A DNA stretch of 64,000 bases from Chondrus crispus (Eukaryota; Rhodophyta; Florideophyceae; Gigartinales; Gigartinaceae): positions 1 to 64,000 of the forward strand of contig NW_005178851.1 in NCBI RefSeq assembly GCF_000350225.1, in the 5' to 3' direction. The notes beneath the pieces were generated by a model. The model did not search any database. It saw nothing but the letters and a program-made list of their open reading frames with translations, and was not told the origin of the DNA. Each line of letters begins with the position of its first letter. Position 1 is the stretch's first letter. Position numbers and translations under genes: made by a program. This document shows positions 30,784-42,500 of the stretch, in pieces.

Positions 30784-33700
30784 TCTCGTTGAGACGGCGG
30801 CCACAGCACTTCCTTGCGACTTGTCCTTCTTTTCCTATCCTGCCCGCATGATAGCCGACTAGCGACTTTATCGTACGACCTTTGGGCGATAAAAAGAACC
30901 CACCTGCGAATCCCCTGTTATTTCCAACTTCCTCCTCTTTTGCATTTCCAATTTTCCCTTTCCTGATTCCCCTATATTTCCTTCTCTTCAATCCCTCCTC
31001 TTTATCCTTGAAAAATTTCCTCTCTCTTTTCCTGCGCCCTGACTCTGCCTAACGGGGGCGGCACCGTGCGTGTTTACAGCATCTCCGACTTCTCCCTTTC
31101 TTTTGACCTCTTCTTGCCGTCAGCAGGGGCGTGGCGGTCCCAGACAATTTTCCTAGTCGCCCTCCCCCCTTTTTGTTCAGCCATCCACGAGACGTCGTCA
31201 ATGATCGCATCTTCAGTTGCTCCGTTGCCCGTTTGGAGATTCCTCCTCAAAGAAATACAGTCCCCCTAGATTCTCTGAGGTGGTCCGCTTTTCTTTCCTC
31301 CTCTTCATCTCTCAATTTCCCCCAATTTCCTGCGCATTCTCTTTCTCCCATTCTCGATGTGCGTCTTCCCTTTCCTCCTCTTTTGTGGTTTACCTCCTCT
31401 TTTTGTCTCTCCCTTTTTACCTCTTCAAATTCCTCACTTACCTCCTCTTTTCCCCGCATCGAGCAGCCCTCGGTTTTCTAATCCCTCGAAAACTGTCATT
31501 CTGACAATGAGCATCTCTACCACGACTCCCTACAACTTTTCTCTGTTGTAGTTGCCGCTTCGGCTCAGTTCCCCTGTACGCCCTTAGTGGCATTCGCCAC
31601 TTCCGCGTCCTTCCGTTTCATTGCTGTCCGTTTTTAGTTCCTCGATCGGAAGCCCTTTCCCCTGTTCACATTTCATGCCATAAAAAATATTGAACCGACG
31701 GCGGAAGCTCCGCGAGGAAACCTCTGCTCTCCCGACTCCGGCGGTGTCAAGAACCCGTTTCATTCACACGTAGGTTCTACCCTCTCTCTCTTTGACACCA
31801 TCCCATACGTGTAGACTCAGATTCGCGAGGCGATAGGTGTGGAGACGTCAATGTCGTTGCCCGTGATCTCATTGTGTCCTGACGGCGATTCGTAACTAGT
31901 TGAGGTGGCGACGAGGGTTCCTCGTACACGTCCGGTCATACGTATTACGATTAGTTGATCGCATGGCGATGAGCAACCATCTTGATCCTGTCTCGGATCG
32001 TGCATTTAGATGGTATTTCGGGGTTCACGGCGACCCCATTCTCACATAGTGTCATCCGCCTGGTCGCCTAACTTGGCGTTTTCGTCCTTGCTGTCGGGCG
32101 AGCTTCCCTCGCTCTTTCATCAGGAACCCGGGGCGGCGCGTGTAGGCTGTAGGTCGAGAAAACCAGTTAACAACTCGTGTGCGAGGCCATCGGCGAAATC
32201 ACCTAGCGTACCGGCGGTCTCGAAAATGACGGGCGAAACTTCTTCCCTATGCGATTACAGCGCGCGCTCGCTCGATGCACTTCCCGACAGTCGCGTGGGT
32301 AGGACTTCATCCTTTCCCGTTTCCTTGAATGTCATTCTCCTCGAAGTACGCTCGTGATCATCATGATTAAACAATCACAGTGATGGCTGGTGCCTTATGC
32401 GCGAGAAGGGGGGGTCGTAGTCGAGCTCCTCCCTTCGGGTGCATTGTAACATGTCGTAGATCGGCGGCCGTGGCTCATGCCAACAAAATGGGTTGTATAT
32501 CTCGGCTGCAACTTCCCTTAATTTTTGCTAAATATATATATTTTTTTGAAGGCGTTCGGGTGGTGCGCACGCACCTTCCCCGTGCGTTTGCTGGCGGGGA
32601 GCGCGCATCCCTAAGTCAACCGCAATGACTCGTGGCTCCGAGGGGGCCTGCGGGTTCCCCTCTCTTCGTGTCTCGATGACAGACTAAGTCCTCATATGGG
32701 TACTCCTGCAGTCGCAGTTCGGTTCCCCGTTGCGGAACATGTCCAAAAAAATTACAATTTCCATTCGAATGGATACAAACGGGGGGGCATGTGCGGAGGT
32801 CAAAATTAGTGCGATGATAGATACAGTGCTTTTCAAGACCTGGAACAGTATGGGAGTAGTCGGTGCCATTCCCTTAGTTCTGCGATGTTCAATGTTAGTT
32901 GTTATGCATCGCCCATGTTAACGATCATGCGGAAAGTCGCCTCTCACTATGTCGTTATCCATGTCATCCCACGACTCCCCTCTTCGCCTGATGCAGTATT
33001 TTTCACGGAACTTCTCTCAGCTCTATGTTACCCTCTCTTTGCTTGTGTCTCGAGATGTGTCATGCGTGGATGCTTAGTAGGGCACAGGAGCGGTCCGACT
33101 TTCTCGATTCTTCCATGGTCCTCCTCTTGTCCCCAGAAAGGACGGCGTCTGTCTTCACCAGTCTGAATGTCCCTACATGGTGTCTCAGTCGACCAGGGGT
33201 TTATCACAGCCTCGACCACCGGCGGTGTACGTCGTTATGGCGCGCGTGGAGCTTCCCCTGCAGGGTCCCTCTAAAGCTACTCTGCAGCTTCTTGTTTCTT
33301 CTCAAGGCGGGGTTGTGCCTTAAAATAAACTTCCTTTCGATGCTCCTAATCCGGTGTGTCTGCGTGACTTGTCTTCCCGAAAAAAAGACAACAGCACGAA
33401 GAAAACAAGATGACATTAGAAAAGCAGAGGAGTAGGAGGGACGGAAAAGTAAAAAGGTAGCAAGTTGTTCAAAGAAATGGAAAAAAGGTAAGGAGGGGAG
33501 ATGCGTGATGACGTTGTCTGGACAGGGGGTGCAGTGAAAGGGGTACGGCTTCATGCCGTTGGCTCTTCGATCCTCTAGGGAGTTGACTTGTGTCGAAAAC
33601 AAATCGAACATTCCGCAAGGAAAGCGCAAACCCCTGGGGCATTCCACAACGTGGTTACCGTGGTCCCTGCATTCCCTCCGTCTCGTACGAAAAACATGAC

Positions 33701-34458
33701 CCTTCTCCTCCTTACCGTAGGCATGTTTGCTCCGCGCCTTCAGATAATCCTCGATCGTAGACATGAATTGTAGTTCAACTATATAGGTTCAATCTTTGTC
33801 AGGATGTTGCACAAAGCTGTAACTCCTTTTGTTCCAAGTTAAACTGTCCCTTTTTCCGCACCCTCTCGTGGTTGTTGTTTTGTCCGATACATTTCAATGT
33901 CCGGAATGGGAAAGCGGTTTCATGACAGACCTCTTTTGTGAGCCTTCTGCCCTTGCGGCTCACACGATCGGTAAAAACCAAGAAGCCGTCGGCTTTAGCA
34001 TCATCGTGCTGACAAATTCCGGTCTAGGGTATAACTCCGATCCGTGCTTCGTCCTTTGTCGGTCAGAATCTTCTCCGATTACTCGCCCGGCACTGTCTTT
34101 GAGGTAGGCCTACGAAATCTCGCAAATTGACGTCCTTGTACAGCTTAGAAAAAGACCGCTCTCCCTTTCGGCTGGAAGACAAAGCGTAATAAATTAATTA
34201 CGATCGACGGTTCGCCCGTCTCCCTCGATTGTGGACCCTCACTGAAGGGTCGTTGGCCGGTGTGCGTTGCAACGCTTGTTCATCGTGGTCCGCGATGCGG
34301 GATATCGCTTTCCACGTCGTATCAACAAAAAGGGGCAAGAAGACGAAGAAAAACGAAACAAAACAGTACAAAAACGAAAACGAAGAAAGGGGGTTACTGT
34401 GGCCAATGGGTTAGTAAGTCCCTCGGGACGAAAGAATTGATGCGAGCGACTGTGTCGG
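30784..34458 (-). other. B5 post-pol region
   Basis: A strongly C/T-rich tract covers about 30850-31500, like 48300-48780 in B3 and 1-200 in B6. Positions 34180-34400 resemble, inverted, the sequence directly after pol in B2 and B3. In between, a few protein-like open stretches occur on the minus strand (32123-32254; the start MSTIEDYLKARSKHAYG at 33764) and on the plus strand (33829-34107), none of which I recognise. No complete gene is supported. Confidence 0.55.
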
Positions 34459-35511
34459 TGTAGTGCAATGTGCCTGGCAGGCCGCGAACACAGTCCGACG
34501 GTCAAACAGAAAGAAGAAAACAACAACAGCAACAACAACAACTGCCGATGGCACGCGCTACGGAGCGTTCGAGACTCCCTTTCCCCTTGTGTGGGCTTGG
34601 GGCCCACGGTAGCTCAACTCCGACGGGGCGGGGGGTAAGGAAAGATGCCCGGCCCGGGAGGAAAATGGGAGTAGAGACTTGTGAAGACTTGAGTGCTCGG
34701 CGAGTGCGGGTTGGGCTTGTCTACGAGGATGTAACCGCGGTTCGCTGGGTTGTAAGGCCAATGCTCGACGAGCGTCTTCAGCACCTTGGGTATAATTCAA
34801 GATCTTCGACGGGGGCTCGCTCAGCACTACCCGACGGGATCGTAATTGTGTAGCAGCGCTACTACCGACGTGTTGCCCGATGGCTAAAAACACCCTCACC
34901 AGCGCGATCGCAATCGCGGTAGGTGGTACCAACTCTGTCTTATACAGTAAGACCTTCGACGGAGGCGTCGTGGCAACAGCCTTCCGACGGAACTTGAAAC
35001 AGTAGCAGCGCTACACGACGTGTTGCCCGATGGCTAGAAACACCTACACCGGATCGGTCGCAGCCGACTCCAATGGAACCAACACAATTAAGGGAAAGAT
35101 AGAAATAGAAGTAGAGGAATGAATAGGGAAATAAAGGGAAAAGAGAAGGGAACCCCCGAGCGCAAAGGATGCGGTAGGCTTAGGTAAAAGGGAGCGTCTT
35201 GGTAGAGACGGACTTCGACCAAGGCGACATTCAACTCTGGCAATTCGGGTTACCTTTACTGACTTCGTCGTCAGTGGGCTAAGGTATATATCGCCCCGCC
35301 GGAGCCAGTACAGTAGCTCGCGGCGCTAGATCCTAGATCTAATCTAGTGTCAGCTAAAATAATGCTAACTAATTAACTAAATAAAATAAAATAATTAAAA
35401 ATTGAAACTGTGCAATTATTCACACGTGTGTCCCCCAAACCCGGACTCGTTTTCATATCCAAATATTTTCCTTTCTTTTCACTTCCCTTTCCAGGTGCGT
35501 ATTGCACTACA
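34459..35511 (-). repeat. B3 3' LTR
   Basis: 1053 bp in reverse orientation, with terminal TGTAGTGCAATGTGCC and GGTGCGTATTGCACTACA. It is close in sequence to both B2 LTRs, including the C/T block. TATCTGCCTTCTG at 35512-35524 is the inverted polypurine tract and the start of the antisense-gene leader. Confidence 0.94.
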
Positions 35512-35617
35512 TATCTGCCTTCTGAGCGTCCTTGCACATCGGCTAGACTCCTTGATCTCCAACTCCTTCTTCTCTTCTCGACCCCCTCCTTCTCCATTCC
35601 TGGCCGACGGTCTCCGC

Positions 35618-36020
35618 ATGAGCAAGGACAAGACGAATCCCACGTGTCCTCCACCTCCTGAGCTTGCGGGCGAAAATACTGCCCGTCGGCGCACCGGTGT
35701 CGGCTTCGCGAACAAGTCTCGCGCTTCCTTCGACCTCCCTCCTATACCCCGACGCCCCCCTGATTCGGACGTCTCCGACCGGGCCATTCATCCAGGTTAT
35801 CATCCCTCTTGGGTAGCCCGCCACTACCTCTCCCTCGAAGAGCTACAGGATAAAATCATGCACGAACATCCTTCCTTATTTGCCTCCGCCCAGTGGTTCT
35901 CCTCCGTGGGTATTCGCAACGTTTCCAAAATCGAACACCAATTCGCCGACGACGCAGGCATGCTTCCCGGTAATCTCCGGGTGCTTCCCATCCGCTCCTT
36001 TGACTGGCGAACCCGTATAG
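35618..36020 (+). CDS. B3 antisense gene, 5' part (split by B2)
   Basis: 134 codons from ATG 35618 (MSKDKTNPTCPPPPELAGEN), about 105 nt from the LTR. The sequence follows the B5 protein from GVGFANKSR through SWVARHYLSLEEL, LFASAQWFSSVG and FADDAGMLPGNL to FDWRTRI. It is interrupted at 36020 by the 5' LTR of B2 within a TATAG target site. The frame resumes without loss at 46894. Before the B2 insertion the gene would have been open for about 576 codons, the only copy here without a stop. Confidence 0.82.
36016..36020. repeat. Target site duplication of B2, left copy (TATAG)
   Basis: TATAG precedes the B2 5' LTR; TGTAG at 46889-46893 follows its 3' LTR (one mismatch). Removing the element and one copy restores the antisense reading frame, which confirms the insertion point. 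Confidence 0.85.
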
Positions 36021-37065
36021 TGCAGTGCAATACGCACCTGAAAAAGGGGGTGAAAAGAAAGGAAAATATTTGGATATGAAAAGTAGTCCGGGTTGGGGGA
36101 CACACGTGTGAATAATTGCACAGTTTCAATTTTTAATTATTTTATTTTATTTAGTTAATTAGTTGGCATTAATTTTGCTGACACTAGATTAGATCTAGGA
36201 TCTAGCGCCGCGAGCTACTGTACTGGCTCCGGCGGGGCGATATATACCTTAGCCCTCTGACCACCAAGTCAGTAAAGGTAACCCGAGTTGCCAGAGTTGA
36301 ATGTCGCCTTGGTTGAAGTCCGTCTCTACCAAGACGCTCCCTTTTACCTAAGCCTACGGCATCCTTTGCGCTTGGGGGTTCCCTGTCTTTTTCCTTTATT
36401 TCCATATTCTTTTCTTTCTCCACCTCTATTTTTCCCTTAACTGTGTTGGTTCCATTGGAGTTGGTTGCGACCGATCCGGTGTAGGTGTTTTAGCCATCGG
36501 GCAACACGTCGTGTAGCGCTGCTACTGTTTCAAGTTCCGTCGGAAGGCTGTTGTAACGACGCCTCCGTCGAAGGTCTTACTGTATAAGACAGAGTTGGTA
36601 CCACCTACCGTGATTGCGATCGCGCTGGTGAGGGTGTTTTTAGCCATCGGGCAACACGTCGGTAGTAGCGTTGCTACACGGTTACGATCCCGTCGGGTAG
36701 TGCTGAACAAGCCCCCGTCGAAGATCTTGAATTATACCCAAGGTGCTGAAGACGCTCGTCGAGCATTGGCCTTACAACCCAGCGAACCGCGGTTACATCC
36801 TCGTAGACAAGCCCAACCCGCACTCGCCGAGGACTCAAGTCTTCACAAGTCTCTACTACCATTTTCCTCCCGGGCCGGGCATCTTTCCTTACCCCCCCCG
36901 TCGGAGTTGAGCTACCGTGGGCCGCAAGCCCACACAAAGGGAAAGGGAGTCTCGAACGCTCCGTAGCGCGTGCCATCGGGAGTTGTTGTTGTTGCTGTTG
37001 TTGTTTTCTTCTTTCTGTTTGACCGTCGGACTGTGTTCGCGGCCTGCCAGGCACATTGCACTACA
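36021..37065 (+). repeat. B2 5' LTR
   Basis: 1045 bp, from TGCAGTGCAATACG (T-to-C change in the terminus) to TTGCACTACA. TATATA lies at 36241-36246. The internal direct repeat with GCCATCGGGCAACACGTCG occurs near 36495 and 36645. A GTT repeat near 36982-37008 produces leucine-rich open frames that are not genes. Confidence 0.96.
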
Positions 37066-37069
37066 AAAG

Positions 37070-37090
37070 TGGTCTCCCGACCTAGAATTG
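37070..37090 (+). promoter_or_regulatory. B2 primer binding site
   Basis: TGGTCTCCCGACCTAGAATTG, 4 nt after the LTR. CCCGACCTAGAATTGT is repeated just downstream as in B1. The echo of the LTR/PBS junction lies at 37142-37161. Confidence 0.85.
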
Positions 37091-37226
37091 TCTACAACAA
37101 ACCCGACCTAGAATTGTGTCGACGACAGCTTCGGTTTGGAGTTGCACTACAAAGGTGGTCTGGGTGACGGAGTCTCTTTTTTATTTTTGTTTGTAATTTT
37201 TCTGTGTAGGTTCGCTCGTAGGAGCG

Positions 37227-39502
37227 ATCTCTACAAGCGCACCCGAGGACGTCGGTCCCGGGGCGAGTAGGAGCGGATCGGCAAGGGCGTCGAGGATCCC
37301 GCGAGGTCCTCGCACCCGAAGCCAGGCCAATACGGCCACGGATCCTGAAGGTCAAGAATCCCCGACGGGGATTGAAGCTGACAAGGATAACCTATCCTAC
37401 AGGTTCGAAAAGATGGGCGAGGAAATTCGCCAAGAAATGACGAAAAATCTCGAGGCTGAATTAGCCCTCGTCCGGAACAACTGGAGTTGCAAGCATCCGA
37501 GTTCCACACTGTTTTAGGAGAGCTATCGGCTCGAGTGGATCTCGTCGAGAAGGAGCGAGGTGATGCGACCGACGGTCTGGAGCCGGAGGTCCTAGCTTCG
37601 TTGAAAATGTCAGTCAAGGACGCAAGGCGCGACGCAAATCAAGCTTTGGAGTCCTTACGTAAATTTAGAAGCGGTATCGACGACAGGTTCGACCGCGCCG
37701 CTCATCGTCTCAAGGACCTTGAACAGGTCGCCGGGCAAGAGCCGCTCCCCACGGGTCGAGAAGGCGACCGTCAATCGAAGAAGGACAAGGCCGCTGTGCA
37801 GCGGAGTTCCAAGTCGAAGACTTCGAAGAAGGATCTGCGACGCCGGAGCAAGAGTCACTGTGGTGACGAGCCAGAGGGCCAGGACTCAACGGCCGAGTCG
37901 AATGGCCTCTCCGAAGATGGTGACGACGGTTCGTCGAACCATGCCAGCGATTCCGAACATCGTTCAGAGGAAGGAAAAGGAATTTCGCAGGGCAAGAAAA
38001 TTACCTCCAGACGGGGCGGGATCACTTCGTCCGCCTGGCGGAGAGACAAGGACGCGGAGCCCGAAGATGTCGCAACGCGGCGCGGGCCGCGATGGGAGGA
38101 GTTGGAGGAGCTGAATCCGACCAACCACCTCTTCAAGAAATTACTTTCGTACCGAACGTACCGCTTGCGGAACCCGCAGACGTATTTGTCAAGTTCCCGG
38201 CGGACCGCCGTGCGAAAAATCAGGAAAGATAATCCGCCTAAGGTGAAGAAGTACAACACGTTCACAGGTGAGGACGGGGTCCTTGTGTTGGATTTTTTGG
38301 CAAAATTAGTTCAAGAGTTTGATACTCAAGAAATGAACGAGGGGCAAGCGATCCGCTTGTTGCCCGAATTTCTAAGCGGCATCGCCTTGAGGCAGTACAA
38401 TTCGGTGTCTCAGACGGCCGGGTCCCACCACGGAAAGGTATCCGTTTGGCCGGAGGCCGTACAGTGGTTGTTGAGGAGTTTCGCAACCGACGAGGCGATC
38501 CGTCAAGCCGTACTCGCATTGCAATAGGTTCAGCAAAGACCGTCTAAAGACGAGACGGAATTTTATATCCGTCTGACGGACGCGAGCAATCGATGTGGAA
38601 ACGTATATTCGATGGAAGAACAAATGACGATGTTTATTGAAGGACTCGATTCGAGTATCAAGCCAATGGTATCTCAATTCCGGCAAGACAATCGGGACGT
38701 TTCGTTTTTGAGACTAGTTAATTACGCGAAGGCGCATGGCTCGGCGAGCCGCGCTAAGGACAAGAAGACCAAGAAGGTCACAATCCAGACGCCGTCGACG
38801 ATCAGGGCAGGTAAGAAGCCGAGAGCTTCTTATCCCGGTCGCAAAAGTCATGCCGCCGTCCATTTAGCCGAGTCAATTTCCGCGTCAGAGGAGCGCAGTG
38901 CTCACGGACGTAGCGAAAATCAGTATGAAGGAGCATTGGTAGCCGAAGGCAATTTTATTGAGCCATCGGAGGGCTACAGACACGAGGACTACGGGACAAG
39001 CGGGTCGTCAACTTTACCGACGCCCACATACACGACGGAGTCGTTTTCAGAGCCCACGGATCCCGTGATGATGTTTCGGGGTCGCCGCCACACGCCGGCG
39101 CCGCGCATTCCGATGGAAGACAAGAGTATGACGTTTCGAAGGCCAGGCTGGATGGGAAGGCCGCAACATCAAGGAAGGCCGCCGGCCCGTAGAGGACCTA
39201 GGCCGCAATATCCCGTCAAGACGCACGGACTGGTGTGCTATCATTGCTATGAAAAGGGGCACGCTGCGCCAACGTGCATTCTTTCCCTCCGGCAAATGCA
39301 CCGAGTTTTGGACAATTATGAGGCGTTGTCTCCGATGGAGAGGTTAGGGATACCACCGACGAGTTATCTGAAGGTCAAGAATTGGTTCGGTTCGCAGACG
39401 GCGAGAACGCCGAGTGCTTCAACGCCGAGGTCGAACCAACCCTTTGGAGGGCCCGCCGCGGGGCCCGCGCCGTCGGATGTGAGAAGGATCCCGCAGCGGT
39501 AG
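37227..39502 (+). pseudogene. gag: B2 gag, start codon lost, frameshift and nonsense codon
   Basis: The start reads ATC TCT ACA (37227) where B1 and B4 have ATG TCG ACA. The frame breaks near 37476 by the same missing G as in B1. It then runs 37487-38527 (coiled coil, Lys/Ser linker, capsid core) to a TAG at 38525-38527, at the same place as a TAG in B3 (59069-59071). It continues in the same frame to 39502 with the end of the capsid (FIEGLDSSIKPMVSQF) and the zinc knuckle CYHCYEKGHAAPTC. Pol overlaps from 39382 in the -1 frame. Confidence 0.93.
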
Positions 39503-42500
39503 GAAAACTAGAGAGGGGAATCTCGCATGAGTCGCGAGAGGCACAGAGGCACGTACTGTGCCCGGGGCTCAGCCCCGTTCACCGTCTCTAAAGGAAAAAT
39601 CAGGCCCCGATGAGGAGGTTGTTGGATTGGTGGATAAGCCCAAAGGGCCAGCTCAAGTCAAGAAAATTCTGAGCCGAGCCCGAGATCATCCGCTGGAAGA
39701 AGTTCGGAGACCCTGGTACAGGGTCAAGCGAAGGGAGTGTCCCGAGAAGATTTTGGTTCTTGCGCGAAAAAACTATAAAGTTTACGCGGACATCGGACCC
39801 ACAATCGGATTGATGAGCCGGGTGTTGTCTGTTTTAGACACCGGCGCGGGACCAAACCTTGTGCGAAAATCGGAACTCCCAGCTGGAATGGAATCTCTAG
39901 TGTCCTACGGACCGACCCAAGACATTGGCGACGCGAACAATAGACCACTCCGGACTCTCGGCACGATTAGAATGCCTGTGAGGCTTGGAAAATTTGTGGC
40001 CGCAGCCGAGTTTATTGTATGCGAAAAACTAGCCGTCCCGCTAATTCTAGGGGCGGACTACTGTGACCGGTTTGTGGAAGCAATTTATCCAAGGAAGAAA
40101 ACGGTTGAGTGGCGGATTTCTCGCAGGTTCCGATAGTTTGACGGTTCTCGACGAGAAAAGAGAAGAAGAATCTCGTCCCGGGAGAGGACGAGAATGATGG
40201 AAAGGTGGAGCGAATTTCCCCTAAGGTAAAAGTGGCAAGAGCCACGACTATCGAAGGGACGCAACGCGTCGTGGAATGCACCTCAAAGAGGGCGGGCTTG
40301 GTGGTGGTTCAGCCGTACTCGTCGTTGTACGAAAGGCACTGGTTGACGTGCACAAATGGTGTCGTTCAGGTTGAGCCTGACAGGCCATTTCGTTTACTCG
40401 TTGCAAATTTTAGGAAGTACCCTGTCAGGGTGCAAAAAGGCCAAGTGGTGGCAGAATTATTACCGCACCCGAGAGCCGCGCTCGAGAGCAAAACCACCAT
40501 TGGTGAAGTTCTCGGAATTCAAGAAAGGAAGAAGGAAAATTCTCCTAATTCCACCAAGACGCCTACGGGCGAGACAAGATGCGAACAGTCGGATCAAGAT
40601 GGCGAGGACCAGCAAAGAGAACGGGAGGAAGGGCTCTCCGCGACGGCAACTACGAAGCCGGAGCGGCGGATTGAGCCTCCCCCGCCGGACGTGGAGGAAC
40701 TCGACCTGAGCCCCGTGCCGGACCGGCTGCGCGAAAGATTCCGTCGAATGTTGAAAAAGTATTCCCGCATGTGGGATGGGACCCTTGGTGAGATCAACAC
40801 CACGGTCCACCGGATTGAACTGGTCCCGGATACAAGGCCAATTTCACAAGCTCCCTACCGAGCCGGTCCAAAGGCTCGGGAGGTCGAGGACGCAGAAGTA
40901 CAGAAGATGTTAGAAGCAGGAGTCATCGAACCGGCGCAGTTAGAATGGGCGTCGCCCGTTTTATTAGTGCCGAAGGCGGACGGATCGATGAGCTTTTGCG
41001 TAGAATATCGTCGGTTATACGCGGTGACGGTAAAAGACACGTACCCTTTACCGCGCATGGATGAGTGCCTGGACTCGCTTGGTGACACCAAGGTTTTCTC
41101 CGCGTTGGACGCGATCTCGGGATATTGGCAGACGCCTATCCCTGAGCGCGACCGCGACAAGACCGCATTTTCGTGTCACTCAGGACTGTATCGCTTCTCA
41201 AAAATGCCCTTCGGGCTAACTAACGCGCCAGCGACGTTTCAGAGAGCAATGGATATTCTGCTCTCTCCTTTCCGTTGGAAGTGCTGTTTGGTGTATTTGG
41301 ACGACATAATAATTTTTTGCAAGTCGTGGGAGGAGCACATCGTGCACGTGGATGAAATACTTTCTGTATTGGAGAAGGCAGGTGTGAAGCTCAAGCTTCG
41401 TAAGTGTGAATTTTTCGTCGAAAAGATCAAGTACCTGGGCCATGTCGTTCGGCCAGGTACATTGGAAGTTGACGCTGCGCGAACCGTGGCATTGGAACAA
41501 GTGAGGTACCCTCAAACGCAGACCCAGCTCAGGAGCTTTTTGGGACTTTGTAATGTCTACGGCAGATTCGTTCCGCATTATGCGAAAATCGGGCATCCGC
41601 TCAATCAACTATTGAAGAAGGGACAACCAGTCCAGTTGGAAGGATTCGACGAACCGTGCGAAAAAGCTTTTCATAAGCTCAAAGACGCTATCTTGGCGCC
41701 ACCGGTGTTGGCGCTGCCGAAGAAGAACCTACCATACTCGGTAGACACCGATGCAAGCGACTATCAAATCGGCGCTGCATTATTTCAGACACATCCGGAT
41801 GCGCAACGTAAACCCATCGGGTTCTTTTCAAGAAGGTTAGCCGCAGCCGAGAGAAACTACTGCGTTTCAGAAAAAGAATGTCTAGCGGTAATTTGGGCCG
41901 TACAGACTTTAAGACCATATCTATATGGCGAGCACTTCATTGTGCATACCGACCATGCCTCATTGAGGTGGTTGATGAACGTAACCGACCCCAGCCGGAG
42001 ATTAATCCGATGGAGGCTCCGCCTCTCGGAATTCGATTTACAAATCAAGTACAAGAAGGGCAAGGCGAACAGCCAAGCCGATGCCCTGTCAAGATTACGG
42101 ACCGCAGGAGAAACCGTCGACGAAATCGAGGACGAAATTCCATGCTTTATGGCCGAACTGGCCGAGGGAACGGTGGAGGACGAGGACAGTTTTGCCGGGT
42201 TAGACGACATCCTCGCTCTTGAGGGGGGGGCTGCCCCTGAGCGCCTCGATCAATTCCAAGCTGTCACTCCGGAGGAGCTCATTCGCGAGCAAGCCGTCGA
42301 TCCCTTCTGCAACCGCATCAAGGAAGAAATGGACGCCGGAAAAATGAGAACGTTCAGCATGGAGACCGAGGAACTCGAAGGAACTCTATGCCGTACCGCG
42401 GCGGAGTTTGTACAAGTGGTGATACCACAATCGTTAAGGGACCGCGTCCTAGGGTTAAGCTATTACGCAAAATTGGCAGGCCACCCGGGAGGCAGGAAAC

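Larger units (their letters stand above)
27763..34458 (-). mobile_element. Family-B element B5, 3' end (LTR, antisense gene, post-pol region)
   Basis: On the minus strand the visible order from the right is: start of the post-pol region (the A-rich block 34340-34400 matches the sequence just after pol in B2 and B3), post-pol region, antisense gene, PPT, 3' LTR. B3 is inserted at 34459, just beyond where pol should begin, so B5 gag-pol and 5' LTR lie outside the window. Its LTR is the most diverged and shortest of the set, suggesting the oldest copy here apart from B6. Confidence 0.75.

Noticed and set aside
30850-31500. Possible gene in overlapping Ser/Phe/Leu-rich open frames
   Set aside because: Low-complexity pyrimidine tract; all three frames are open for the same compositional reason.
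32730-32921. Open frame with MDTNGGACAEVKISAMIDTV
   Set aside because: Only 63 codons, not found in other B copies, no recognisable family.
36595-36966. Recurrent 105-125-codon open frame beginning MVPPTAIAIALVRVFLAIG, found at 16983, 34932, 36595, 46419, 58208, 60979 and 62094
   Set aside because: It lies entirely within family-B LTRs, is often open in several frames at once, ends differently in each copy, and is repeated only because the LTR is repeated.
36674-37054. Gln/Lys-rich open frame (RKQQQQQQQ) on the opposite LTR strand
   Set aside because: A translation of the GTT/CAA microsatellite in the LTR, not a gene.
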